Shown piece after piece: positions 7,635 through 16,549 of a DNA stretch of 64,000 nt. A program made the position numbers and the translations under genes. Origin of the DNA: Chitinophagaceae bacterium (GTDB lineage Bacteria; Bacteroidota; Bacteroidia; Chitinophagales; Chitinophagaceae); NCBI GenBank assembly GCA_016710745.1, contig JADJVB010000010.1, positions 558,001 to 622,000 of the forward strand, in the 5' to 3' direction. The notes below the pieces were generated by a model. That model was not told the origin of the DNA, made no database searches, and saw only the letters and a program-made list of their open reading frames with translations. The number at the start of each line of letters is the position of its first letter. Position 1 is the first letter of the stretch.

Positions 7635-8705
7635 TTATTTTCTTTTTTTACATTTTAATAGCGTCTGGCTAACGCCAATATGATCTGTTTGTTCAACAAC
7701 TTCAAATCCGGCCTGCTCAATACAGGTCATAAAAGTACTTAAACTATACATCTGGCTGTTGCCATTGGCCAGGGCCGTAAAGTAAACTGAGATCTGTTGC
7801 AAACAGAAGGCGCTTACTTCGAACCGCTGCCTGTCCCAAAATGGTTCCATAATAGCAACCTGCCCGTTTTCATCAAGTGCGTCATAGCATCTTTTTAGAA
7901 TAGAGACTATTTCTTTTTCCGAAAAACAATCGAGGAACTGGCTCATCCAGATCGTATCATATCCCTTTGGAATAACCGCTTTTTCATCCAGGATATTAAC
8001 CGGCAAAAAAGAAATCCGTTCGTCAAGACAAAGTTCGGTGATCCTATTTCGGGCCACATTAAGTTGCCCGGGAAGATCCATGATGGTAATATGTACATCA
8101 GGCGAATAGTTAGCCGATGCAATGGCCCATTTACCCGTATTGCCACCAATATCGAGTATTTTTTTAGCGCCACCGTCGTATATCATCGGCAGTACTAATG
8201 GAAATGCATCGTCTGAATAAAAATGATCAAAATCGAACCAGCTTTTTTGTACGTGCGTAGGTAATTTTGATAAACCTTCATAAATAGTATCCCAGTCGCC
8301 AAATTCTTTTAATCCAACAGGCTTGCCTTGCTCAATGCTCTCATTGAGTGAAAAAAGCCCCCGGTAATTTACATCATGAATAAAATCCATATTGATTCTG
8401 GTTAACTCATCGTGTAACATGAAATAGCCTGTTTTACCCAGACTGTATTTTTTGTCATTAACTAAAACCAGCCCCATACCCAAACCGGACTCCAGTAATA
8501 TCCGTACGCCATATTCCGACATACCGGTCTTGCTGATAATATCGTCCTGGGTTAGGCCCGCCCGGCCACTGTCATCAATCAACTGGAGGATACCTGAATT
8601 TCGGAGTACGCGGGCTACCTGGAAGATCACCGGACCAAAAGCTATCCATTGCGCTTTTTCTTTCGACCCGAACGCCGAGTGTTTGTCTTTAGAAAAAAAA
8701 TTCAT
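7635..8705 (-). CDS. SAM-dependent O-methyltransferase
   Basis: A 356-residue enzyme of the acetylserotonin/plant-type O-methyltransferase family. An N-terminal helical dimerisation (winged-helix-like) region spans about residues 15-100. The SAM loop is ILDIGGNTG at 183-191 and an acidic residue follows in ITIMDLPGQ, the usual motif II. It would methylate a phenolic hydroxyl of the aryl polyene head. It sits between a KS and the halogenase-like gene, so aromatic tailoring steps are encoded side by side. The family is clear; the methylated position is inferred. Confidence 0.88.
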   Translation of the reverse strand: MNFFSKDKHSAFGSKEKAQWIAFGPVIFQVARVLRNSGILQLIDDSGRAGLTQDDIISKTGMSEYGVRILLESGLGMGLVLVNDKKYSLGKTGYFMLHDELTRINMDFIHDVNYRGLFSLNESIEQGKPVGLKEFGDWDTIYEGLSKLPTHVQKSWFDFDHFYSDDAFPLVLPMIYDGGAKKILDIGGNTGKWAIASANYSPDVHITIMDLPGQLNVARNRITELCLDERISFLPVNILDEKAVIPKGYDTIWMSQFLDCFSEKEIVSILKRCYDALDENGQVAIMEPFWDRQRFEVSAFCLQQISVYFTALANGNSQMYSLSTFMTCIEQAGFEVVEQTDHIGVSQTLLKCKKRK

Positions 8706-8721
8706 AATAAAATTTCAATTT

Positions 8722-9855
8722 TTATTGCTTACTGAATAACATAGCTGCATTACAGCCACCAAACCCGGAGGCCGTTTTTAAGCAATTATTTAATGATGAT
8801 GAATATAGAGTAGTACAAATATTTATCGGTTGCGTAACTCCCAAATGCTCAAAACCCCGTGTAGGGATAACCAGGTTTTCTTTCATCGACTGTATAGAAA
8901 TAATCGATTCGATCAGTCCGGCAGCTCCCAAAGTATGCCCATAATATCCTTTCAAACTGTTTACCGGAACAGCCTGCAACCCGGCCAGTGTGATGGCTTT
9001 GGCTTCCATTTCGTCGTTGAACAAAGTGGCTGTACCATGGGCCGATATAAAGTCAATATCGCCGGCTGCAAGCCCGGCCATTAGCATGGCTTTTGTTATG
9101 GCCAGGTTCAACTCTTCGCCGGTACGGGAAGGACCGCTGATATGGTTGGCATCATTACTAACCGACCCGCCGGTTACCCGGATGCCCGACGAATGTGCTT
9201 TATTGCTGGTAAGAATAACGGTGCCGGCTCCCTCGCCTAAATTTATACCATCCCGGGCTGCATCAAAAGGTTTACAGGCTGCCTGGCTTATTGCCTGAAA
9301 GGATTGAAAACCGGAAAGTACAAATTTGCTGATCACATCGGCTCCGGCAACAACGGCATGATCGTATTGCCCCGATTGCAATAACCGCATGGCGGTTAAA
9401 ATGGCCAGGATGCCCGATATACAGGCATTGGAAATTACAACCGGTTTACTGGAAAATCCAAAATGGCCGGCCACCAGGCGGGCAGAACTTGTAAGTGAAA
9501 TCCTTTCTGCCAGTGAGTCCGACATGTCGGCTTTTTCAAGCAAACTAATATTTCCCTTTGTTGAGGAAATGATCAGCACTGTTTTATGATGGGTTGGGCT
9601 TATATCAGTTTTCGCCAGGGCATCGCTGATGGAAGCGATCAGTAATTTTTCGAATTTTGTATAATTATTTGCTGCCTGATCGTTGAAACCACTCGCATCA
9701 GAAAATAAAGACGCCATGAATGGTTGGTCAGAAACCGCATGGTCATCATGTAGTTCAATACCCGAAACCTGCTGTTTAAGTTGCGAAAAATTTTCAGCAG
9801 TGGTTAATCCAACAGGGGATAAAATGTTGTCTGAGCTAATATAAATATCTGTCAT
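8722..9855 (-). CDS. Beta-ketoacyl-ACP synthase (second active KS)
   Basis: 377 residues with intact condensing-enzyme residues: Cys145 in SNACISG, His273 in AHGTAT and His307 in GHTLGA, plus a C-terminal ASGFGGCNA loop. It is more diverged than the other two active KSs of the cluster, notably in its first 120 residues. It lies 16 bases before the O-methyltransferase and 52 after a thioesterase. It has no adjacent Cys-less partner, so it may act alone, for example in a starter or a final condensation. The precise step cannot be read from sequence. Confidence 0.9.
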   Translation of the reverse strand: MTDIYISSDNILSPVGLTTAENFSQLKQQVSGIELHDDHAVSDQPFMASLFSDASGFNDQAANNYTKFEKLLIASISDALAKTDISPTHHKTVLIISSTKGNISLLEKADMSDSLAERISLTSSARLVAGHFGFSSKPVVISNACISGILAILTAMRLLQSGQYDHAVVAGADVISKFVLSGFQSFQAISQAACKPFDAARDGINLGEGAGTVILTSNKAHSSGIRVTGGSVSNDANHISGPSRTGEELNLAITKAMLMAGLAAGDIDFISAHGTATLFNDEMEAKAITLAGLQAVPVNSLKGYYGHTLGAAGLIESIISIQSMKENLVIPTRGFEHLGVTQPINICTTLYSSSLNNCLKTASGFGGCNAAMLFSKQ

Positions 9856-9907
9856 TGTTTCTTATTCATTACTACTTCCGCATGGCATTATCCCAATGGC
9901 GAAGTAA

Positions 9908-10336
9908 TCAGTCGCACAAATCATGTTTCTTTTTCCAGTCTTCAAAAAAGGGCGGATTTGCCAGTTGAAGCATGGAATCTTCTTTACTTAAAAAAACCTG
10001 TACAGATGAACCTGTGGCTACCAGTTCACCAGTCGCTGCATTAAACAGGCGATAGGTGAATTTTAATTTCGCTGCATCGGTGGGTACAAAATTGGTTTCA
10101 ACGATAACTTTGTCGCCATAACGCAACGACCTTTTAAAATCGCATTGAACACTTACCACCGGAATTACGAACCCAAGTTTATACACTTCAAGATAGCCCA
10201 GGTTGTGCAGGTTACCAAAAGCTTCCCGTCCATCTTCAAAATAACGGATATAATGCCCGTGCCATACGATACCCAACGGATCAGCCTCATTAAATCTTAC
10301 CTGAATTTCCGTTTTGCTGCTCAGTTCTTTTTTCAT
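9908..10336 (-). CDS. Acyl-CoA/ACP thioesterase (4HBT hotdog, YbgC type)
   Basis: A 142-residue single hotdog domain with the 4-hydroxybenzoyl-CoA thioesterase signature NEADPLGIVWHGHYIRYFEDGR; Asp19 is the expected catalytic acid. It would hydrolyse an acyl-thioester, either to release the pigment acyl chain or to clear stalled ACP intermediates. Thioesterases of this type occur in aryl polyene loci. It sits 11 bases after the secreted unknown gene and upstream of a KS. Confidence 0.88.
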   Translation of the reverse strand: MKKELSSKTEIQVRFNEADPLGIVWHGHYIRYFEDGREAFGNLHNLGYLEVYKLGFVIPVVSVQCDFKRSLRYGDKVIVETNFVPTDAAKLKFTYRLFNAATGELVATGSSVQVFLSKEDSMLQLANPPFFEDWKKKHDLCD

Positions 10337-10347
10337 AGTGTTTTTAA

Positions 10348-11013
10348 TCAGCCGCCATAGGTACTCTTCCAGCTCTTGTATTTTTTCTTGTCAATTTCGA
10401 TGATCGTTTTTTTAATAATACTTACCCAGAAGTTACGAAAACCAAAACCGGCGGCTTCCTGTTCCATCCGTTCGGTCATCAATACTTTTTTTGTTTTCAT
10501 ATCAATCAGGGTAACCCAAACCGCACCATAACTTTTTTTATCTACTTTTTTCATGCCTTCCATAATGAAAACCAATCCTACGCCATCTTTGCCTTTTAAC
10601 CCCAGGCCCTTTACACAGCCGGCAATATCCGATTCAGTCAGGCGGTTAAAATCCGATTCGCTGTACGACACAATATCCTTGGCACTGATCTTTTCATTGT
10701 TTTCTGTAACCGCGCTGATATCGGATGTAACACCGCTGCTGCGGTCGAAGGCGCCGGCCATATTATAGTTCTTGGGGCTCATCTCAGTTACAACTACATC
10801 ATTCATACTGGCATATAAACGGCTTTTTATATCGCTGGCATTGCCACCGGGATCGTTTATCAGGCGGTTCTTTGTATAATCAATACCCAGGTAAGTGAGC
10901 GGTGTTGAACTGTTGTTAAAAAAATCTTTAATGGTTTGTGAAAATGATACATTGCTGCTACCGATGATAAACAACAAAGCAAACAGCACGCTAAGTTTTT
11001 GTGTACGTTTCAT
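10348..11013 (-). CDS. Secreted protein of unknown function in the pigment cluster
   Basis: 221 residues with a clear signal peptide (MKRTQKLSVLFALLFIIGSSNVSFSQ). The mature protein starts TIKDFF and shows alternating strands and Lys-rich segments, ending in a helix with IIKKTIIEIDKKKYKSW. No catalytic motif is evident and I do not recognise the family. Short spacing (11 bases on each side) puts it firmly in the operon. A periplasmic role in pigment export or envelope insertion is a guess from location. Confidence 0.75.
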   Translation of the reverse strand: MKRTQKLSVLFALLFIIGSSNVSFSQTIKDFFNNSSTPLTYLGIDYTKNRLINDPGGNASDIKSRLYASMNDVVVTEMSPKNYNMAGAFDRSSGVTSDISAVTENNEKISAKDIVSYSESDFNRLTESDIAGCVKGLGLKGKDGVGLVFIMEGMKKVDKKSYGAVWVTLIDMKTKKVLMTERMEQEAAGFGFRNFWVSIIKKTIIEIDKKKYKSWKSTYGG

Positions 11014-11024
11014 GATCAGGAGTT

Positions 11025-11444
11025 TTAAAGTTTATTAATAAATATTTTCATTTTGCATTGAGCCACGGGTCGCCCTTTGCTGGTAATTTTTCCGGATATT
11101 AATGTTACGTCAAATATTTGATTATCTATCGTGATCTCGGTAATTAATTCGTCGCCGGCTTCGGGCAACATGAAAACCTGCAGGTTATTTACGGCACCAA
11201 TATAGCCTACTGCTACCGGTTTGTTTTCGGTTTTTGAAACATAGCCTGCCCTGGCGGCTGCGGTTTGTGCAATATTTTCAACCAATCGGGGTTCTTTAAA
11301 CAGGCCCTGCTCAACAAAAATATTATCATGCGGAATACTAAATCCGGTAGTAACAGAGTTTTCGCCGAATGAAAGCAATTTATCAACCATCACGAAAGGC
11401 GGTTTTTGCGGTATCAGCAGCGCAATATTTTCTTCTGTAATCAT
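11025..11444 (-). CDS. Hotdog 3-hydroxyacyl-ACP dehydratase-like protein (ApeP-like)
   Basis: From the ATG at 11444 this is a 139-residue hotdog protein starting MITEENIALLIPQKPPFVMVDKL, the usual opening of the FabZ-like/ApeP dehydratases (LIPQ-PFVMVD). It keeps the helix EPRLVENIAQTAAARAGY and the C-terminal GRPVAQCKMKIF strand. The reading frame stays open to 11561, but the extra 39 residues overlap the upstream gene and lie over a palindromic AAAGGTTG repeat, so the shorter start is preferred. It would be the second dehydratase acting on beta-hydroxyacyl-ACP in polyene formation. Confidence 0.82.
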   Translation of the reverse strand: MITEENIALLIPQKPPFVMVDKLLSFGENSVTTGFSIPHDNIFVEQGLFKEPRLVENIAQTAAARAGYVSKTENKPVAVGYIGAVNNLQVFMLPEAGDELITEITIDNQIFDVTLISGKITSKGRPVAQCKMKIFINKL

Positions 11445-11521
11445 TTGGTAATTGTTTTCAACCTGAACGGTAATCAGGTTAGTCGTTGCTTTTATTCCGG
11501 GCAAAAACGAAACCGGATTTT

Positions 11522-11560
11522 TCGGCCAAAAGGTTGTCAACCTTTGTTGGAACCCTCCCA
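11522..11560. repeat. Hairpin repeat, AAAGGTTG/CAACCTTT family (copy 1)
   Basis: The junction of two pigment genes holds the palindrome AAAGGTTGTCAACCTTT followed by TTGGAACCC. It forms a 7-bp stem with a 3-base loop. Related palindromes occur near 21246-21310 and 37822-37890. Part of this copy encodes the last residues of the acyltransferase. Confidence 0.55.
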
Positions 11561-12430
11561 AAAATCATAATAGTTAAACCACTGCTCCGGATATTGTTTT
11601 AGTTTTTTCTCCATTTCTGCTGCATAATCCTGCAACATCACCGGCATCACTTCCTCTTTTTTGAATATGGAATAGTCTTTTATTTCGCTGGCCGACAAAT
11701 GATAATGTAATTTACTTTCCTTTACGGCAAATACAAACGAAACAGGCACTTTAAATTTTGAAGCCAGTAAAAAAGGCCCCATAGGGAACCGGGCTTTTTC
11801 GCCCATGAAATTGGTGTCCAGGGTCTTGTTTCCTTCAATAAACCGGTCGGCATGCATACATACCAGTTCATTTTTTGAAAACGCATCGCTGATGGCATAA
11901 ATATGACTGAGGTCGTTTTTAATAACAATGATATTTATGTTTCGTTTGCCGGTTATGCCCTCCAGGTATTGCTTGATTTTTTCGTGTTCACCATCATACA
12001 ATACAATGTTGATGGATGTTTGTAGCCGGTTAAAGAAATGCCCGGCCACATCCCAATTGCCGATATGGGCACTTAACAGGATACCTCCTTTGTTGAGTGA
12101 TGCAATTTTTCGCAGGTTCTCTTCGCCGTCAAATTCAAAACTGAATTTATTTTTAATGCCCGACATAACCACCACCTTATCGATGATGCTTTGCCCTAAC
12201 AAAAAGTAATTGGTATATACTTTGAAAATTGATGAAAACAGGCCATACCCAAGCCTATGGCGATACAACTGATAAATTTGACGGGAAGCCTGAAAAGAAA
12301 AAAAGAAATAATACAAAACAACAAAACGCAGCAGAAAATAGGCCGGCAAAACGCCAAATGTATTTAATACCCATACAAAAATCCGGTATCCCAGTGGTGT
12401 TCCTTTGGATTTACCGTGCCAGGCCGACAT
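11537..12430 (-). CDS. LpxL/HtrB-family lysophospholipid/lipid acyltransferase
   Basis: 297 residues of the lipid A biosynthesis acyltransferase family. A hydrophobic N-terminal anchor (about 20-46) precedes the catalytic motif AHIGNWD, with His122 and Asp127 forming the HX4D box. The C-terminal WFNYYDFW resembles the family's closing aromatic motif. In aryl polyene and flexirubin loci this family is thought to move the finished acyl chain from ACP to a lipid or glycolipid acceptor. Its ATG overlaps the ACP stop by one base (TAATG), a strong coupling signal linking it to that carrier. Confidence 0.87.
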   Translation of the reverse strand: MSAWHGKSKGTPLGYRIFVWVLNTFGVLPAYFLLRFVVLYYFFFSFQASRQIYQLYRHRLGYGLFSSIFKVYTNYFLLGQSIIDKVVVMSGIKNKFSFEFDGEENLRKIASLNKGGILLSAHIGNWDVAGHFFNRLQTSINIVLYDGEHEKIKQYLEGITGKRNINIIVIKNDLSHIYAISDAFSKNELVCMHADRFIEGNKTLDTNFMGEKARFPMGPFLLASKFKVPVSFVFAVKESKLHYHLSASEIKDYSIFKKEEVMPVMLQDYAAEMEKKLKQYPEQWFNYYDFWEGSNKG

Positions 12431-12687
12431 TATGCCATTTCTTTTGAATTTACACGGGAGATCACATAATCACAAAAATCCTGGAAAGTTGCTATATCTG
12501 TAAAATCTTCTGGTTTAACTTTAAATCCAAAATTGGTTTCAATCACCACCACCAGGTCAATATAATCCAGGCTGTCCAGTCCGAGCGTGTCTTTCAAATT
12601 CGCTTCCGGTACCAGCTTTTCGGCCTGCACTTCAAATTCCTCTACCAGGAATTCGTTGATTTTCTCGATAATTTCATTGTTTGTCAT
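12430..12687 (-). CDS. Acyl carrier protein (pigment cluster ACP 2)
   Basis: 85 residues with the pantetheine motif LGLDSLD, Ser39, in a typical four-helix ACP layout. It lies ten bases after a KS gene, and its stop codon overlaps the start of the acyltransferase. The KS-ACP-acyltransferase order suggests it carries the starter or the finished chain. It is clearly distinct in sequence from ACP 1. Confidence 0.92.
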   Translation of the reverse strand: MTNNEIIEKINEFLVEEFEVQAEKLVPEANLKDTLGLDSLDYIDLVVVIETNFGFKVKPEDFTDIATFQDFCDYVISRVNSKEMA

Positions 12688-12697
12688 AAGCAGTACT

Positions 12698-13918
12698 TTA
12701 TATCAGCTTCCTGATAATTAAAGATGAGTTAGTTCCTCCAAATCCAAAGGAGTTGGACAAAAATACAACTATATCTTTTTCAACAGCCACTTTTGCAATA
12801 TTCAATTTGGCAGAATCTTCATCGGGATTCTCAAAATTAATATTGGGAGCAACAAAAGCGTTTTGCATCATTAATACAGAATACACGATTTCGCTGGCTC
12901 CGGCCATCCAACACTCATGTCCGGTCATGGATTTTGTTGAACTTACCAACGGTTTTTGTTCACCAAACACCTCATGAATGGCTTTGGCTTCACTACTATC
13001 GCCGGCGGGTGTTGACGTGGCATGGGCGTTGATATAATCCACGTCCCTGGCCTGTATACCGGCGTATTTCATAGCCATACTCAGCGATCTCACGGGGCCA
13101 TCCACCGTTGGATTGGAAATATGGCCTCCATTGGATGAAAATCCATAGCCGATCACTTCACCCAGAATTTTCGCACCTCTTTTTTGGGCCGATTCCAGTG
13201 TTTCCAAAATAACGGTAGCGGCTCCACCACTGGGAATCAACCCGTCACGATCTCTGTCGAACGGCCTGGAAGCCTTCATGGGTTCATGTTCCCTGATAGA
13301 AAAAGCAGACAAGGCATCGAAAGTACCCATGGATAAATGGTTGATCTCCTGAGCGCCGCCACAGATGATGCGTTCCTGCATACCGGTTTTAATAAAATGA
13401 TAGCCCAATCCAATGGAATGGGATCCGCTGGCACAGGCGGCACTAATCGTAAAATTGATACCCCGCAGTTTAAAAATAGTAGCGAGGTTCATCGTTACCG
13501 TTGAATTCATGGTTTGAAAAACTGCACCTGAACCAACCAACATCGTATCTTTTTTATCCCGGATGATATCATTGGCTTCAATGATGGATTTGCCGGTACT
13601 GTCGTTTCCATATAAAATGCCGATTTCGTTTTGTGCTATGTAATCGGCATCAATACCCGCATTGGCTAATGCTTCGATGGTTGCCATATACGCATATTCA
13701 CCCTGTTGTGGCAACATAATACGGGCGCGCCTGTCTAAAATGCCCTTTAATTCGGGCGATTCAACAAAACCAGTTAAACCAGAACGGTAACCATATTCTT
13801 TTCGCATGGGATCGAGAACGATGCCGGATTTTCCTTTGTACAAGGAATCCCTGACCTCATCCAGGTTCTTTCCTATGCAGGAATAAATGCCCATACCTGT
13901 TATTACAACTCTGTTCAT
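12698..13918 (-). CDS. Beta-ketoacyl-ACP synthase, FabF type (third active KS)
   Basis: A 406-residue KAS II-like protein from the ATG at 13918 (MNRVVITGMGIYS); a GTG five codons upstream is also open but less typical. The active site is complete: Cys162 in SAACASG, His299 in NAHATST and His334 in GHECWMAGA, with the NSFGFGGTN end. Of the three active KSs this is the most like housekeeping FabB/FabF and the ApeR-type enzyme of aryl polyene systems. It follows the ketoreductase and precedes ACP 2. Confidence 0.92.
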   Translation of the reverse strand: MNRVVITGMGIYSCIGKNLDEVRDSLYKGKSGIVLDPMRKEYGYRSGLTGFVESPELKGILDRRARIMLPQQGEYAYMATIEALANAGIDADYIAQNEIGILYGNDSTGKSIIEANDIIRDKKDTMLVGSGAVFQTMNSTVTMNLATIFKLRGINFTISAACASGSHSIGLGYHFIKTGMQERIICGGAQEINHLSMGTFDALSAFSIREHEPMKASRPFDRDRDGLIPSGGAATVILETLESAQKRGAKILGEVIGYGFSSNGGHISNPTVDGPVRSLSMAMKYAGIQARDVDYINAHATSTPAGDSSEAKAIHEVFGEQKPLVSSTKSMTGHECWMAGASEIVYSVLMMQNAFVAPNINFENPDEDSAKLNIAKVAVEKDIVVFLSNSFGFGGTNSSLIIRKLI

Positions 13919-13943
13919 AATTTTTAATGACACTAATTATCCG

Positions 13944-13965
13944 AATTACACAAATTACACGAATT
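13944..13965. repeat. Short tandem repeat of AATTACAC(A/G)
   Basis: In the 74-base gap between the ketoreductase and the KS, a 9-base unit AATTACACA/AATTACACG is present twice, followed by a partial AATTGA. No regulatory role is evident from sequence. Confidence 0.4.
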
Positions 13966-13992
13966 GATGATAACACGCCAACTGGTGTCTTA

Positions 13993-14721
13993 CTAAGAAT
14001 ACAACCCACCGTTAACCGAAATTACTTCACCGGTAATATAAGCCGCACCGGCCGTTGCTAAAAAACCAACGGTATGCGCCACTTCTTCGGGCAGGCCAAA
14101 TCGTTTTAAAGGCACCAGGTTCTTTAGTTCGGCCTCATTTAATCCCTCGGTCATATCAGTTTTAATAAAACCGGGTGCTACCGCGTTTACGGTAATTCCT
14201 TTTCGGCCAATTTCCTGTGCCAGGGCTTTTGTAGCACCAATCACCCCGGCCTTTGCTGCCGAATAATTGGTTTGACCGGGTAAACCCTTGAGCCCCGATA
14301 ACGACACGATATTGATAATTCGTCCGTATTTTTTTTGCAACATACTGTTTACCACCAAACGGGTAACATGAAAAAATCCGTCGAGGTTGGTTTTGATCAC
14401 CGATTCCCATTGCTCATCTTTCATCCACATCATCAACCCATCGTCCCTGATGCCGGCATTATTTACCAACACTTCAATTATCTTGTCTGTATTGGCTTCC
14501 ATCCAGGCGCTTAATATACTGTTGATAGCATTTTTGTCTGATACATCAAACTGAATGATCTCTCCGTCAACGCCTTTTTCCTTAACAAGCGCCAGCGTAT
14601 TATTCGCTTCTTCTACATTGGATTTGTAGTTGATCAGCACATTGTAGCCCATCTCGGCCATTTTAATACAAACTGCCCGGCCTATTCCTCTTGAACCTCC
14701 TGTAACTAACGCAAATTTCAT
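13993..14721 (-). CDS. 3-oxoacyl-ACP reductase (FabG-like ketoreductase)
   Basis: A 242-residue short-chain dehydrogenase. The NADP-binding TGGSRGIG lies at 7-14, NNAG at 87-90, and the catalytic residues Asn113, Ser140, Tyr153 and Lys157 (YSAAK) are present; the C-terminal VNGG is typical of FabG. It reduces 3-oxoacyl-ACP to the 3-hydroxy form, the step before dehydration in polyene assembly. It lies 56 bases after the TAL gene. The cluster contains only one ketoreductase, so it probably serves all extension cycles. Confidence 0.92.
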   Translation of the reverse strand: MKFALVTGGSRGIGRAVCIKMAEMGYNVLINYKSNVEEANNTLALVKEKGVDGEIIQFDVSDKNAINSILSAWMEANTDKIIEVLVNNAGIRDDGLMMWMKDEQWESVIKTNLDGFFHVTRLVVNSMLQKKYGRIINIVSLSGLKGLPGQTNYSAAKAGVIGATKALAQEIGRKGITVNAVAPGFIKTDMTEGLNEAELKNLVPLKRFGLPEEVAHTVGFLATAGAAYITGEVISVNGGLYS

Positions 14722-14777
14722 GTGAATTATATTTTCCTCCTTAACTATTAAGATAATTTTTTTTCCAACCGCATCAA

Positions 14778-16355
14778 TCAGGATGTAACCTGTTTGTGTA
14801 TTTTTCCCAGCTTAAAAGATACAACAGGATCCGATCTTTCAAAATATTTCCTGATCCTTTCCATGTCTTTGTACTTGGGTTCGTCTTCAATAAACTTCGG
14901 AAAGATCTTCCTTACTTCGGTATAAATATGGTGTGTTTCGGTTGATAACCTGTCGGTACATTTTAAATAATCGATGGCCTGTAAAACCGTCATCATCTGT
15001 ATGGCCAACACTTCAAAAGAATTATCTATTACCCTTTTGGTCATCAGGGCTGCGTTGCAACCCATGCTTACAATATCCTGGTTATCGTTGTTATTGGGAA
15101 TACTGTGCACGTACATCGGAAATGACATGGTTTGATTTTCGGCAACGGTTGATGTGGCTGTAAACTGCATGCCCTGCATCCCGAAATTAAAGCCCAACAC
15201 ACCCAGGTTTACAAAAGGTGGAAATTTTTGGTTCAATTTTTCGTTTAGTAAATAATTCAATTGCCTTTCGCTGAGCATCGATAATTTAGTGATGGCGATC
15301 TTCAGTTTATCCATTTCCAGCGACACATAATCGCCATGGAAGTTTCCGCCATGAAAAATATTTTGGTTCTGGTGGTCGATCACGGGATTGTCGTTTACCG
15401 AATTTAATTCATCCACCACCACTTTTTCGGCGTTGCAAATGGTATCGTAGATCGGGCCCAGTACCTGGGTAACGCAACGCAGGGAATAATATTCCTGTAC
15501 TTTATCCTGAAATACCTCCTGGTCGAGCTTTTCGGGGTTATACAAATGTTCGGAGCGGCTGCGGATCATCTTACTGTCTTTTAAAATATCCCGTAACTGG
15601 GCCGCAATCTTATTTTGTCCTTTGTGGTGTTTTACGATGTTCAATTCGTACGAATAATGATCGTCGAATGCTTCCACAATTTCATTGATCATGGCCGATA
15701 GCATCACCGACCATTCCAGCAGCTTTTGCGCCTGGATGATGTTCATCATACCGATACCCGTCATGGCCGACGTGCCGTTTAAAATAGCAAGCCCTTCGCG
15801 AATGTGGATGCTAAGTGGCTTTATTTTTAATTTGGAAAAAACAGTGGCCGTTGGCTGTACCTCGCCTTCATAAATGACCTCGCCTTCACCAATTAAAACC
15901 AATGCCAGGTGTGCCAATTGAACCAGGTCGCCACTGGCACCTACGCCGCCATGTTCAAAAATACAGGGCGAAACATCTTTGTTGATGAGTTCCTTAAGCA
16001 GGTCTACGATCTCGGGGTGAACGCCTGAATAGGCCTGCATCAGGCTGTTGAGCCGGGCGATCATCACCGCTTTAACCATAATGGGATTCATGATATTACC
16101 GCCACCCGAACTGTGACTCCTGATCAGATTATACTGAAGCTGCAGCAGGTTTTTTTCATTAACCTTATACTGCGCCATGGGCCCAAATCCCGTATTTATG
16201 CCATAAATGAGCTTATTTGAGGAGAATTTCTGTAAAAACTTGAAATTTTGATCTACTTTTTCAAGTGTCGATGTATCTAAAGCGACTTTTTTATCCTTGT
16301 ATAGTATATCAGAAAAATTATCCAGCGAAAGAGCCCTATCACCTACATGTACCAT
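14778..16355 (-). CDS. Tyrosine ammonia-lyase (aromatic amino acid lyase family)
   Basis: 525 residues of the HAL/PAL/TAL family. The MIO cofactor triad Ala140-Ser141-Gly142 lies in GGVGASGDLVQLAHLALV, and the catalytic Tyr loop is YGINTGFG at 51-58. The RSHSSGG segment at 79-85, the NFHGDY motif and the SIPNNNDNQDIVSMG block closely resemble what I recall of the flexirubin-associated TAL of Flavobacterium johnsoniae. It deaminates L-tyrosine to 4-coumarate, the aryl starter of flexirubin-type polyenes. It is the first gene of the minus-strand operon. Tyrosine preference over histidine or phenylalanine is inferred from resemblance and context. Confidence 0.92.
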   Translation of the reverse strand: MVHVGDRALSLDNFSDILYKDKKVALDTSTLEKVDQNFKFLQKFSSNKLIYGINTGFGPMAQYKVNEKNLLQLQYNLIRSHSSGGGNIMNPIMVKAVMIARLNSLMQAYSGVHPEIVDLLKELINKDVSPCIFEHGGVGASGDLVQLAHLALVLIGEGEVIYEGEVQPTATVFSKLKIKPLSIHIREGLAILNGTSAMTGIGMMNIIQAQKLLEWSVMLSAMINEIVEAFDDHYSYELNIVKHHKGQNKIAAQLRDILKDSKMIRSRSEHLYNPEKLDQEVFQDKVQEYYSLRCVTQVLGPIYDTICNAEKVVVDELNSVNDNPVIDHQNQNIFHGGNFHGDYVSLEMDKLKIAITKLSMLSERQLNYLLNEKLNQKFPPFVNLGVLGFNFGMQGMQFTATSTVAENQTMSFPMYVHSIPNNNDNQDIVSMGCNAALMTKRVIDNSFEVLAIQMMTVLQAIDYLKCTDRLSTETHHIYTEVRKIFPKFIEDEPKYKDMERIRKYFERSDPVVSFKLGKIHKQVTS

Positions 16356-16549
16356 GGTCCGAATTTTATATGCTATTATTTTGATTGATAACTAAAGAAG
16401 TAAAAATAGAATAAAGAATTCAAATTTTTATTTTTTAGCGTTCATATATAAAGATAAGCAAAAGATGACGCTTCAAATTTGCGGCTAATGGGTATTTATT
16501 GTGTCGGGATTTTAGCTAACTTAGCCTTATAAACTAAAAAAAATTGAAC

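Noticed and set aside
11445..11561. 39-residue N-terminal extension of the hotdog dehydratase
   Set aside because: The extra part lies over a palindromic repeat and the end of the acyltransferase gene; the family normally starts at the internal Met.
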